From the NCBI GenBank assembly GCA_963780345.1, contig CAWABU010000006.1:496001-560000 (forward strand): a stretch of 64,000 bases of DNA, in the 5' to 3' direction. The notes beneath the pieces were generated by a model, which was not told where the DNA came from, ran no database searches, and saw only the letters and a list, made by a program, of their open reading frames with translations. The first letter of the stretch is position 1. Each line of letters starts with the position of its first letter. Below, in pieces: positions 26,683 to 35,508 of this stretch. The DNA is from PALSA-693 sp963780345. GTDB taxonomy: Bacteria > Actinomycetota > Acidimicrobiia > Acidimicrobiales > Palsa-688. Made by a program: the position numbers and the translations under genes.

Positions 26683-27476
26683 CCCCGGAGCCCGGCTCCG
26701 GGCCCTCGGGACCAGGTGGGCAGGCCGGGCGTGACGGGCCCGGGCCCATGGCGGCGCCGCAGCCGGCTTTCTACGCGGCGCGGCCCGGGGCCTGGCGAGA
26801 CTGGTGGAACGTGCTGCACCCGCCGTACACGGCGTGGCACCTCGCCTACGTCGTCATCGGCGCCGCCCTGGCACCGCAGGTGGCGGCCAGCCGCTTGGTC
26901 GCCACCCTGATCGCCTTCTTCCTCGCCGTGGGCGTCGCCGCCCACGCCCTCGACGAGCTCAGGGGCCGGCCGCTGGGCACCCGGATTCCGGCTTCGGTGC
27001 TCGTGGCCGTGAGCGCGCTGACCCTGGCCGGGGCGGTGGCGCTCGGCATCGCCGGCCTCTCGACCATCGGCTGGCCCTTACTGCCCTTCCTCGTGCTGGG
27101 ACCGCTCCTGGTGCTGGCCTACAACCTGGAGTGGTTTGGCGGGATCATCCACACCGACTTCGGGTTTGCCGCGGCATGGGGTGCCTTCCCGGTGCTCACC
27201 GCCTACGTGGCCCAGGCGGAAGCCCTCTCGGGCGGTGCCGTCCTCGCCGCCCTCTTCGCCTTTGCGCTCTCGGCGGCGCAGCGGCGGCTCAGTACCCCGG
27301 CCCGGCTGATCCGCCGCCAGGCCAGCCGCGTCGACGGCCTCGTGACGCTTCGCGACGGGCAGGTGATCCACATCGACGAGCGGACCCTGCTCGCCCCGCT
27401 CGAGGCGACCCTCCGGGCGCTGTCGTGGGCGGTGGTCCTGCTGGCGGCGGCGCTGGCCGTGACCCGCATGGGCTGA
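26679..27476 (+). CDS. Polytopic membrane protein, UbiA-like in outline
   Basis: 265 residues from a GTG that overlaps the methyltransferase stop (GTGA). It has about six to seven membrane helices after a 20-residue Gly/Pro-rich start; the segment WNVLHPPYTAWHLAYVVIGAAL opens the membrane domain. The helix layout recalls UbiA prenyltransferases, but the Asp-rich NxxxDxxxD motifs are absent, so activity cannot be claimed. Coupling to a MenG-like gene points to isoprenoid quinone metabolism. Confidence 0.7.
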   Translation: MTPEPGSGPSGPGGQAGRDGPGPMAAPQPAFYAARPGAWRDWWNVLHPPYTAWHLAYVVIGAALAPQVAASRLVATLIAFFLAVGVAAHALDELRGRPLGTRIPASVLVAVSALTLAGAVALGIAGLSTIGWPLLPFLVLGPLLVLAYNLEWFGGIIHTDFGFAAAWGAFPVLTAYVAQAEALSGGAVLAALFAFALSAAQRRLSTPARLIRRQASRVDGLVTLRDGQVIHIDERTLLAPLEATLRALSWAVVLLAAALAVTRMG

Positions 27477-27520
27477 ACCGGGACGCCCCAGGGCCCGGAT
27501 CCGCACCGGGCCCGATCCGG

Positions 27521-28561
27521 TCAGGCTCGGGCCGCGGTGTCCACCACCTGCCAGTGGGACGGTTCGCCGACCTCCTCCCGAACCACGCCCAGGCGCTGGA
27601 GGTGCTCCAGGTGGGCCAGGGCCTCGCCCACCGCGGCTCGCCGCACGAAGGCCTGCATGGCGTCCCACGGCCGGTTCCACGTCATGCGCTCGGCGATCCC
27701 CCAGGCGGTGTCCACGCCCGAGCGGATAGCGGAGATGGCCTCCTCCAGGCGGGCCTGATGATGAGCCCGGAGCGTCGCCGCCCGGGCCGGGAGGTCCACG
27801 AAACGGTGCTCGTGGGCCGGCAGCACCTCGTCGACGTCGTAGGCCTCGACCTTGCTCAGGGATGCGAGGAAGGCGCCGAGGGGGTCGGGACCCGACTGCG
27901 GGTGGACCGAGATGTTGGGCGTGATCCGGGGCAGGATGTGGTCCCCCGAGAGCATCAAGCGGTGGCCGGCCTCGTAGAAGCACAGGTGGCCCGGCGAGTG
28001 GCCGGGCGTCCAGATGGCCGTCAGGTCCCAGCCCGGCACCTCCGGCTTGTCCCCGTCCTCCATCAGGATGTCGGGTTGAACCGCGGTGACAAAGGCGCGG
28101 ATCGACATAGAGGCCTGCTGCATGCCGGCCACGTCCTCGGGGGGCGCCCCGTCGCGGCGCAGCATGGCGCCCATGAGCTCCAGCAATCCCTCCGGCTCCG
28201 TGTAGCGGGTCCGGATGAGGGCGGCGTCGGCCGGGTGCAGGGCGACCCACGCTCCGGAGGCCTCACGGACCCGCCCGGCCAGTCCGTAGTGGTCCGGGTG
28301 GATGTGGGTCACCAGCACCCCGACCACCGAATCGATGGCGAACCCGGCCTGCTCGAGGCCGGCCGTGAGGGTCTGGTAGGCGTCGTCGGTGTTCCAGCCG
28401 GCATCGATCAGATATGGACCCCGATCGGTCTCAAAGGCGTAGACCAGCACGTAGCGCAGGGGGTTGTTGGGGATCGGAACCGGGATGCTCCACAGCCCGG
28501 GGCGCACCCGTTCGACCGGAGGGAGGGGCAGTTCGAGGCTGGGGTTGCTGGGCTCGGCCAT
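27521..28561 (-). CDS. Metallo-beta-lactamase-fold hydrolase
   Basis: 346 residues from the ATG at 28561. The zinc motif is THIHPDHYG (HxHxDH), with the further ligands in TPGHSPGH, LSGDHI and PAHEHRF. A C-terminal winged-helix-like domain (RRAAVGEALAHLEHLQRLGVVREE) is typical of the actinobacterial members related to glyoxalase II and the human MBLAC/LACTB2 type. Substrate unknown. It is transcribed divergently from the GNAT gene 87 bp away. Confidence 0.88.
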   Translation of the reverse strand: MAEPSNPSLELPLPPVERVRPGLWSIPVPIPNNPLRYVLVYAFETDRGPYLIDAGWNTDDAYQTLTAGLEQAGFAIDSVVGVLVTHIHPDHYGLAGRVREASGAWVALHPADAALIRTRYTEPEGLLELMGAMLRRDGAPPEDVAGMQQASMSIRAFVTAVQPDILMEDGDKPEVPGWDLTAIWTPGHSPGHLCFYEAGHRLMLSGDHILPRITPNISVHPQSGPDPLGAFLASLSKVEAYDVDEVLPAHEHRFVDLPARAATLRAHHQARLEEAISAIRSGVDTAWGIAERMTWNRPWDAMQAFVRRAAVGEALAHLEHLQRLGVVREEVGEPSHWQVVDTAARA

Positions 28562-28648
28562 GAACACAGCTTGCCAGCCCCCGCTCTGATCGCGCCCGCC
28601 GGGCGCAAACGGGTCAGCCAAATAGCGTCTGGCGGGTAGCGTCCGGGA

Positions 28649-29779
28649 ATGCCCGGCCTGGAGATCCGCGCCGTGCGCTCCCTCCGCGGTCGCCGGCTGT
28701 TTGTGGACGTGCCGTTTCGCATCCACCGCGGCGACCCCGGTTGGGTACCTCCGCTGCGTCTGACCGTCTACGACCGCCTTTCACCCCGGCATCCGGCCAT
28801 GCGGCACCAGGAGGTGGCCCTGTGGCTTGCTTACCGGCACGGCCGGCCGGTCGGCCGGATCGGGGCGTGCATCGACGCCGCCTTCAACGAGTACCAGAAC
28901 GTCAGCTGGGGCTGGGTTGGCTTCTTCGACAGCTTCGACGACCCGGCCGCAGCCGGTGCGCTGTTCGACACGGCCTGCTCGTGGGCCGCGTCACGGGGCG
29001 CCGACCTCTGCGTCGGGCCGGCCTGCTTCACCACCAACGATGAGCTGGGCCTGCAGGTCGACGGGTTCGACGACCCCCCGGCCCTGATGACCCTGCAGAA
29101 CCCCCGCTACTACGAAACGCTGTGGGTCGAGCACGGCTGGGAGCCGGCCATGGACCTCTGGGGCTGGCATTTCGACCAACGGACCACGTCCCTTTCCGAT
29201 CGGCAACGGCGCACCCTCGACCGCATCCAGCAGCGGGCCCGGGTGCAGGTCCGGAGCATCCGCATGGACGACTTCGACGCCGAGGTCGGCCGCTTCTTCG
29301 AGGTCTACAACGCGGCCTGGCGCGACAACTGGGGTTTCGCGCCCATGCCCGAGGCCGAGATCCGACACCTGGCCGGGCAGTTGAAGCAGATCATCGTCCC
29401 CAACTGGGCCTTCGGGCTGGAAACTCCCGAGGGGCAGGTGGTGGCCGTCTGCCTGGCTCTCCCCGATCTCAACCTCCTCATGCGACGGGTGCGCTCCGGC
29501 CGGCTGTTGCCCTCGGGCTGGTACACGCTGCTGTCCGGCCGCAAGAAGGTCCGGAGGGCCAAGGTGTGGGCGCTCGGCGTCCGGCCCGATTACCAGCACC
29601 TCGCCCTCGGCCCCCTCCTGTATCGCGAAGTGGTGGACCGCCTCCGCGACAACGGCGTGCTGACCGCTGAGGCGTCCTGGACCCTCGCCACCAATCATCG
29701 CATCAACGATCAGCTGGCCGCCATGGGCGCCCGGAGGTCGAAGGTGTGGCGCCTCTACCGGCGGCCGGCCGGTCCCTGA
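28649..29779 (+). CDS. GNAT-fold N-acyltransferase-like protein (candidate ceramide synthase type)
   Basis: 376 residues of a widespread bacterial family with two GNAT-like halves: residues about 25-165 (VPFRIHRGDPGWVPPLR, FFDSFDDPAAAGALFDTACSWA, FTTNDELGLQVDGFDDPP) and about 195-370 (VYNAAWRDNWGFAPMPEAE, WALGVRPDYQHLALGPLLYREVV, TNHRINDQLAAMGARRSKVWRLYRR). Bacterial ceramide synthase of Caulobacter is also a GNAT-type enzyme (established knowledge), and I believe it belongs near this family, though I cannot verify it. The neighbour on the other strand is a serine-palmitoyltransferase-like enzyme whose 3' end overlaps this gene by 25 bp. Confidence 0.65.
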   Translation: MPGLEIRAVRSLRGRRLFVDVPFRIHRGDPGWVPPLRLTVYDRLSPRHPAMRHQEVALWLAYRHGRPVGRIGACIDAAFNEYQNVSWGWVGFFDSFDDPAAAGALFDTACSWAASRGADLCVGPACFTTNDELGLQVDGFDDPPALMTLQNPRYYETLWVEHGWEPAMDLWGWHFDQRTTSLSDRQRRTLDRIQQRARVQVRSIRMDDFDAEVGRFFEVYNAAWRDNWGFAPMPEAEIRHLAGQLKQIIVPNWAFGLETPEGQVVAVCLALPDLNLLMRRVRSGRLLPSGWYTLLSGRKKVRRAKVWALGVRPDYQHLALGPLLYREVVDRLRDNGVLTAEASWTLATNHRINDQLAAMGARRSKVWRLYRRPAGP

Positions 29780-31066
29780 TCAGCGTCCCGGGCCCGCCGG
29801 GCCAGGGCGGCGCGAAAGCCGTCGAGGGCACGGTCGATGTCCCCTGGACTGTGGGTGGCCATCACCGACGCCCGCAGCATGGCCCGGGGTACGGCGGGCG
29901 GGATGGCGCAGTTGGTGTAGACGCCCGCATCGATCAGCGCCCTCCAGAGCAGTCCGGCCTCCCAGTTGTCGCCCACCCGGACGCTCACGATGGGGCTGTG
30001 GACCCGGGTCGCCACCGGGAGGCCCAGGGCGGCGAGCCCGGCGCGCAGCTGTTCGGCCCGGGCGGTGACCGCCTGGCGGCGCCAGTCTTCGGCCTGGGCG
30101 ATGCGCGCCGCCTCGAGCGCCGCACCCAGGGCGGCGGGAACGCCAGAAGCCGTGAACATCAAGGGCCGACAGGTCACCTTGAGGTAGTCGATCACCGACC
30201 TGGGTCCAGCCACGAACCCGCCGCAACTGGCCAGCGCCTTCGAGAACGTCCCCATGATCAGGTCGGGCCGGACCCCGGTCGCGGCTGCGGTCCCCGCCCC
30301 CCTCGGCCCCACCACCCCGAGGGCGTGGGCCTCGTCGACGAGCAGCCGGGCGCCGAAGTCCTGGCAAAGGCCGGCAATGTCGGTCAGCGGGGACCAGTCA
30401 CCCTCCATGGAGTAGATGCCGTCGACCGCCACCAGGACGCCCCCCGCCTCGGGTTGTTCCCGCCAGGAGCGGAGTGTCCGGCGCAGGCTGTTGACCCGGT
30501 TGTGACGAAAGGCCCGGAGGGTGCCGTCCGAGAAGCGGGCGCCGTCGACCAGGCTGGCATGAGCGGCGGAGTCCACGACCGTCGCGTCATCCCGACCGAC
30601 GAGGGCGCCGATCAGGCCGAGATTGGCCGCGTACCCCGTCGTGAACACCAGCGCCGCCTCGAGGCCGACCCAGTCGGCCAGCAGCTCCTCCAGCTCGCCG
30701 TGGAGGCTCAGGGTGCCGTTGAGCAGGCGGCTGCCCGGTGATGCCCGTGCCGTAACGGGCCACCGCGGCGGCGGCAGCAGCGCGGACCCGCTCGTCGGTG
30801 GTGAGGCCCAGATAGTTGTTGGAGCCGAGCATCACCACCTGGCGGCCCCGAAACAACACGGTGGGGCCGATCTCCCCGTCGAGCTGGTGGTAGAAGGGGA
30901 TGAGATCCATCGACTCCGCCAGGCGGTACTCGTCGAGACGGGCGTCGTTGACCTTGGCGAACACGTCGGCCTCAGGCTTGGGGCCATCGACGGGATCCGC
31001 CAGCCCGAACGGGTCGCCGGACGGGGGGCGCCCGCCCCCGGGCTCGAGGTTCGACGGGCTGCTCAC
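29755..31066 (-). pseudogene. Serine palmitoyltransferase-like alpha-oxoamine synthase, frameshifted
   Basis: The sequence is one 436-residue enzyme if a single extra base near 30733 is ignored. Upstream frame: DLIPFYHQLDGEIGPTVLFRG, MLGSNNYLGLT, RYGTGITG. Downstream frame resumes exactly as SRLLNGTLSLHGELEELLADW, then VDEAHALGVVGPRGAG and the PLP-lysine motif GTFSKALASCGG. The N-terminal extension, GSRLLNGTL, and AGVYTNCAIPPAVP with MATH near the end favour serine palmitoyltransferase over biotin-type BioF. The GTG start overlaps the stop of the hydroxylase gene (GTGA). As it stands, the protein would be truncated within the PLP domain. Confidence 0.8.
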
Positions 31067-31839
31067 GATGAGGTCCCGGGGCCTCCCGCGCCGGCCCGCA
31101 GGGCCTCAAAGCGGCGCTCCCAGGCGTCGTGGCGGTTGCGGGCGTCCCGGATGTAGGGCGACCGGCCGATGGCGGAGATCAGGGTCCGGTTGATGCGGTC
31201 GGCGGCGGGCTTCAGCGGGCGGATGACATCCACGAAGAGGACGACCCGGACGCCGTCGGTGTCGTTCCAGGCGAAGTGCTCGTAGCCGTCGTCGAAGAGG
31301 AGGCTCCGACCCTCCTGCCAGTGGGCGACCTGGCCGCCGACGGAGATGCCGGCCTGTTGGGGGGGCTCGGGGACCCGCAGGGCCAGGTGATAGCGCAGGA
31401 CCCCCCGCCAGGGACCACGGTGGGCTCCGATGTGCTTGTGGGGGGAGAGGATCGAGAAGAAAGCCGTGGTCAGCCCGGGGATGCCATCGAGGAGGGCCGC
31501 CGTCTTCGGGCACCGGGCGCAGTTGGCGTCGGATCGAAAGCCGTAGCCGAAGAAGAAATACGTCTTCCAGCCGTCATCATCGGTGATCGAGGCCTGATCC
31601 ACGGATATGTCCTGGAAGTTGGGCAAGGCGTCGCGGTAGGTCAGGACCTGGTCGAGCTCGGTCCGGATGACCTGCCAGTTGGCTTCCAGGCCAGGGATCC
31701 ACGCCAGCACGTCGGCGGGCAGGAACGGCGTGGTCGGGACGAGCGAAGACCGCAGGACCAGACCCTCCAGGGAGTGCAAAACCCTGGCGCCCCCCTCGTT
31801 GGCGAGGGCCAGGGCCCGGTCTCGGGTCGTCATCGACAT
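31063..31839 (-). CDS. Aspartyl/asparaginyl beta-hydroxylase-family dioxygenase
   Basis: 258 residues. The Fe(II)/2-oxoglutarate fold shows in SPHKHIGAHRGPWRGVLRYH (first His ligand and the LRYHLAL strand), LLFDDGYEHFAWNDTDGVRVV (second His) and the closing LFVDVIRPL. The family includes LpxO and OlsC, which hydroxylate fatty acyl chains of lipids. Coupling through a 4-bp stop/start overlap to an SPT-like gene suggests a lipid substrate, possibly a sphingoid or acyl chain. It could instead be a protein hydroxylase. Confidence 0.85.
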   Translation of the reverse strand: MSMTTRDRALALANEGGARVLHSLEGLVLRSSLVPTTPFLPADVLAWIPGLEANWQVIRTELDQVLTYRDALPNFQDISVDQASITDDDGWKTYFFFGYGFRSDANCARCPKTAALLDGIPGLTTAFFSILSPHKHIGAHRGPWRGVLRYHLALRVPEPPQQAGISVGGQVAHWQEGRSLLFDDGYEHFAWNDTDGVRVVLFVDVIRPLKPAADRINRTLISAIGRSPYIRDARNRHDAWERRFEALRAGAGGPGTSS

Positions 31840-31899
31840 GACACCGGAGGCTACCGCCCTCCTGGAGCGCCTCCTGCGATGGCCCGGTGCCCCGACGGG

Positions 31900-32289
31900 T
31901 CAGGAGCGCGAAAGGGGCGTCTCCGATCGGGCCCGATCGGGGCCATCGATGACGAGATCGACGCGCTCGTTGTAGAAGCACAACAAGCCGGCGATGCCGG
32001 CTGCCGCCGGGATCGGTGTCTCGTAGCTCCAGACGATGTCGTCGTGTACCTCGTCGCCGATCACGGCCGACCAGTACGACGCCTCGCCCTTGAAGGGGCA
32101 GGTGGTCGCCCGGTTGGTGCGTCGGAGCAGATCGGTCCGCACGTCCTCGCGCGGCAGGTAGTAGCGGGTCGGCAGCCCGGTCTCGTCCAGGGCCACCGCC
32201 CGGTCGGAGCTGGCGATCCGCTCGCCCCCGAGGCTGACCTCCACGTGGGCATCGAGGGGGCCGATGGTGATGCGGTGTCCGTCCGTCAT
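31900..32289 (-). CDS. DUF427 protein
   Basis: 129 residues from the ATG at 32289. It shows the DUF427 core: HVEVSLGGERIASSDRAVAL, LPTRYYLPREDV, CPFKGEASYWSAVIG, DIVWSYETPIPAAAGIAG and LLCFYNERVDLVIDG. The family is small, cytoplasmic and of unknown role, common in actinobacteria. It is divergent from bioB, with 147 bp between them that hold the promoters of both. Confidence 0.9.
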   Translation of the reverse strand: MTDGHRITIGPLDAHVEVSLGGERIASSDRAVALDETGLPTRYYLPREDVRTDLLRRTNRATTCPFKGEASYWSAVIGDEVHDDIVWSYETPIPAAAGIAGLLCFYNERVDLVIDGPDRARSETPLSRS

Positions 32290-32436
32290 GGCCGTGACAA
32301 CCACCGGCCTGCGGCGCCCATTCCCCTCCTGCCTGCGTGTGGCGCCAGGCGCTCAGTCCAGGGGGCCCCTGCCCGGGCTCATACCCGGCGCCCGCCCGGG
32401 GCGGTCATTCGAAGCCCTCTCTGCGGTCGCTCTACG

Positions 32437-33456
32437 ATGCGGGGTGTGTCCACCCTGGCAACGCTCTCTGACATCGAATCGACCCGTGAGCAGTTGATCA
32501 ACCGCCGGCAGCGGCTCGACCCCGGCCAGCTGGAGGACCTGGTGTCCGTGCCGGACGCGCTGGTCCCGTCCTTGGCCGCTCTGGCCCATGAAGTTCGCCT
32601 GGCTTGGTGCGGGGAGACCGTCGAGATCGAGGGCATCCTCTCGGCCAAAACCGGCGGGTGCCCGGAGGACTGCCACTTCTGTTCGCAGTCGTCACGCTTC
32701 GACACGCCGGTCCTCGCCACCCCCTTCCTCGACACCGGGCAGGTGCTCGAGGCGGCTCGACAAACGGCCGCGGTCGGCGCGACCGAGTTCTGCATCGTGC
32801 TGGCTGTTCGAGGTCCTGACGAGCGGACGATGCGACGTCTGCTGGATCTGGTCCCCCTCGTCCAGGAGGCGACCGGGCTCAACGTCGCGGTATCGGCGGG
32901 CATCCTCGAACGGTCCCAGGCCGAACGCCTCGCGGCGGGCGGCGTGCACCGTTACAACCACAACCTCGAGACGGCCCGGTCCTTTTTCCCGGAAATCGTC
33001 ACGACCCACACCTGGGACGAGCGCTATCAAACGTGCGGTTACGTACGGGAGGTGGGCATGCAGCTGTGCTGCGGCGTGCTCCTCGGCATGGGCGAGACGG
33101 TCGCGCACCGCCTCGAGCTGATCGGTCAACTGGCCGAGCTGGCGCCGACCGAAGTCCCCGTCAACTTCCTCGACCCTCGGCCCGGCACTCCGCTGGCCAT
33201 TCGCAAGCCGGTGCGGCCGCTTGACGCCATCCGCTGGATCGCCATGTTCCGCCTCGGGCTGCCGGACGTGATCCTCCGCTACGCGGGCGGTCGCGAGCTG
33301 ACGCTCGGCGAGCTGCAAGCCATGGGGATGACGTCCGGGATCAACGCCCTGATCGTCGGCAACTACCTGACCACCCTCGGCCGGAGCCCCGACGCCGATC
33401 TGACCATGCTCCGCGACCTGCGCATGCCGATCGGGGCGATCTCCAACGTCATCTGA
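32437..33456 (+). CDS. bioB: Biotin synthase
   Basis: 339 residues from the ATG at 32437 (a GTG at 32446 is possible). The radical-SAM cluster motif CPEDCHFC (CxxxCxxC) falls in SAKTGGCPEDCHFCSQSSRF, and the second cluster ligands follow in FCIVLAVRG, YNHNLETARSFF and the conserved Arg of ILRYAGGRE. It inserts sulfur into dethiobiotin. The next frame encodes a BsaP-like partner, as seen in other actinobacteria whose BioB needs it. No bioA or bioD lies in this window. Confidence 0.95.
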   Translation: MRGVSTLATLSDIESTREQLINRRQRLDPGQLEDLVSVPDALVPSLAALAHEVRLAWCGETVEIEGILSAKTGGCPEDCHFCSQSSRFDTPVLATPFLDTGQVLEAARQTAAVGATEFCIVLAVRGPDERTMRRLLDLVPLVQEATGLNVAVSAGILERSQAERLAAGGVHRYNHNLETARSFFPEIVTTHTWDERYQTCGYVREVGMQLCCGVLLGMGETVAHRLELIGQLAELAPTEVPVNFLDPRPGTPLAIRKPVRPLDAIRWIAMFRLGLPDVILRYAGGRELTLGELQAMGMTSGINALIVGNYLTTLGRSPDADLTMLRDLRMPIGAISNVI

Positions 33457-33649
33457 CGCCGATCGCCGCCGCCACTGTTCCGGTTGCGGGCGGGCGGGAC
33501 CGGCGTGCCCAACCGGCGGGAACTGCCGGGGCGGCTACGAACCGCCCCGGTATTGCGGGGCCTGCGGCCGCCGGCTGCGGGTGGTCATCACGCCCACCGG
33601 GTGGACGGCGCGATGCCGCGATCACGGCCCGGCCGCCGGAAGTCCCTAG
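33452..33649 (+). CDS. bsaP: BsaP-like biotin synthase auxiliary protein (start unresolved)
   Basis: Directly after bioB, in a frame that opens before its stop, the DNA encodes HCSGCGRAGPACPTGGN, GGYEPPRYCGACGRRLRVVI and TPTGWTARCRDHG, ending at a TAG at 33647-33649. The EPPRYC-xx-CGRR and GWxARCxxHG pattern is that of BsaP, a small protein reported as necessary for BioB in mycobacteria. No ATG, GTG or TTG occurs in this frame back to the TGA at 33401, so the start is either a non-standard codon (for example ACG at 33446) or hidden by an indel. It was recognised by eye. Confidence 0.65.
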   Translation, partial: SDADRRRHCSGCGRAGPACPTGGNCRGGYEPPRYCGACGRRLRVVITPTGWTARCRDHGPAAGSP

Positions 33650-33750
33650 CGAGTCGGGCGACCGGTTCGGCGCCCGCCCGGACGGCCCCAACGACGCGGT
33701 CCACCCCGCACTAGCGTTGACCGGTCCGGCGGCCGACAGGGAGGTTGACG

Positions 33751-35508
33751 ATGCGGGGGAAGTGGGCCCTCTGTGGTTGCGTGGCCCTGCTCGGCCTGGT
33801 CCTCGCCGCCTGCGGAGGCTCCGGGAGCAGCAGCAGTGGCGGCAGTCCAGCCAGGGGCGGCACCCTGACCATGCTCGGAACGGGCGATGTCGACTTCATG
33901 GATCCCAGCGTCTCGTACTACACCGTCGGCTATCTGAACCTGCGGATGTGGGACCGCCAGTTGCTCTCCTATCCCGCGGTCCCGGGCCAGACCACCAATC
34001 CCGTACCTGACCTGGCCACCCAGATTCCCACCACTGCCAACGGCGGGATCACCCACGACGGGACCGTCTACAAGCTGAGAATTCGCGATGGAGTCACGTG
34101 GAACACCAGCCCGGCCCGGCCGGTCGTCGCCGCTGACGTGGTGCGGGGCGTCGAACGAAGCTGTAACCCGGTCCAGCCCTTTGGCGGCCTCCCGGACTTC
34201 GAGACCCTGATCAAGGGGATGCCGAGCTTCTGCACGGCCTTCGCCCACGTGGCAGGGTCCGTACCGGCCATCAAAGCGTTTATCCAAACCCACTCCATCC
34301 CCGGTGTCCGCGTCGACCCCACCGATCCCCGGACCGTCGTGTTCACCCTGGTCCGGCCGGCGACCTACTTCGTCGATCAGCTGGCCATGCCGGTGTTTTC
34401 CCCGACGCCGCTCGAGTACCTCAACTACCTTCCTGCCAGCGATCAACTGGCGCAGCACACCATCTCTGACGGCCCCTACATGATTCAGAGCTATGTGCCG
34501 GCCAAGACGATCGTCTATGTGCGCAACCCGGTCTGGAGTGCGAGCACCGACCCCATCCGGAAGGCCTTTGTGGCCAAGATCGTCGTGTCAGAGACCGGCA
34601 ACCAGCAAGCCATCCAGCAGCAGCTGCAAGCCAACACCCCGTCCGCCGATATGGGCTGGGACACGCAAGTGCCGTCAGCGGCCATTCCCGGACTGCTGGC
34701 CAGCAAGAACCCCAACCTGGTCCTGGGCCCGTCCTACGGGTCGAACCCCTATCTGGTGTTCAACCAGGTGTCGCCCAACAACGGCGCCGCCATGGCGGAC
34801 CTCCGGGTTCGCCAAGCCCTCGAATACGCCATCAATCGAACGGATTTGCTCGAGGACGAGGGCGGACCCCAGGTGTCGCCGCCGCTCACCCACGTCCTGC
34901 CGCCGGGGATCGTCGGTTCGCGGAACTTTGACCCCTACGCCTACAACCCGCAGAAAGCCCGGCAACTCTTGGCTGGCCGCCAGCTCACGCTCAAGCTGCT
35001 GTATGTCGACAACTTCGACTACCAGGTCAAAATGTTCCATAGCCTGCAGGCCGATCTCGGCCCGGTCGGGATCCGCGTGCAGGGCATCGGCGTCCCCAAC
35101 GCTGATCTCTTCACTCGGTACCTGGAAGTGCCGAGCGTGGCCCGCCGGGGGGTCTGGGACCTGGCCTTCACGACCTGGAACCCGGACTGGTACGGGAACG
35201 CGGCCCTGTCCTTTTTCAATCCGCTGTTCTCGGGAGCGTCGTCGTACCCGCCGAGTGGCAGCAACTTCGGCTTTTACGACCGCGCCGCGACCAATCGGCT
35301 GATCCGGCGGGCCGAGACCGCATCGACCCTCTCGGCGGCCGCCGCCATCTGGGCCAGGGCCGACGCCCAGGTGATGTCGGATGCGCCGGTGTACGAGATC
35401 ACCACGCCCACCTTCCCGACCTACCACGCCAACCAGGTCCACAATGCGATCTTCGTTCCGGTGCTCAACCAGTTTGATCCCACCAACGTGTGGTTGAAGC
35501 GGGGTTGA
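33751..35508 (+). CDS. ABC transporter substrate-binding lipoprotein, family 5 (peptide type)
   Basis: 585 residues, ATG at 33751 after AGGGAGG. The signal peptide ends in LVLAACGGSG (lipobox), followed by a short Ser/Gly linker and a full SBP_bac_5 domain (GGTLTMLGTGDVDFMDPS; TYKLRIRDGVTW-like segment at VYKLRIRDGVTWNT; ADLRVRQALEYAINR; WNPDWYGN). It should bind peptides, nickel or other small ligands outside the membrane. No permease or ATPase genes adjoin it, so it is an orphan receptor, perhaps sharing a transporter elsewhere. Confidence 0.9.
   Translation: MRGKWALCGCVALLGLVLAACGGSGSSSSGGSPARGGTLTMLGTGDVDFMDPSVSYYTVGYLNLRMWDRQLLSYPAVPGQTTNPVPDLATQIPTTANGGITHDGTVYKLRIRDGVTWNTSPARPVVAADVVRGVERSCNPVQPFGGLPDFETLIKGMPSFCTAFAHVAGSVPAIKAFIQTHSIPGVRVDPTDPRTVVFTLVRPATYFVDQLAMPVFSPTPLEYLNYLPASDQLAQHTISDGPYMIQSYVPAKTIVYVRNPVWSASTDPIRKAFVAKIVVSETGNQQAIQQQLQANTPSADMGWDTQVPSAAIPGLLASKNPNLVLGPSYGSNPYLVFNQVSPNNGAAMADLRVRQALEYAINRTDLLEDEGGPQVSPPLTHVLPPGIVGSRNFDPYAYNPQKARQLLAGRQLTLKLLYVDNFDYQVKMFHSLQADLGPVGIRVQGIGVPNADLFTRYLEVPSVARRGVWDLAFTTWNPDWYGNAALSFFNPLFSGASSYPPSGSNFGFYDRAATNRLIRRAETASTLSAAAAIWARADAQVMSDAPVYEITTPTFPTYHANQVHNAIFVPVLNQFDPTNVWLKRG

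Noticed and set aside
29755..31066. Assigning the oxoamine synthase as BioF because bioB is near.
   Set aside because: The N-terminal extension, GSRLLNGTL and the AGVYTN-x-x-IPPAVP/MATH segments favour SPT, and no bioA or bioD is present; kept only as an alternative.
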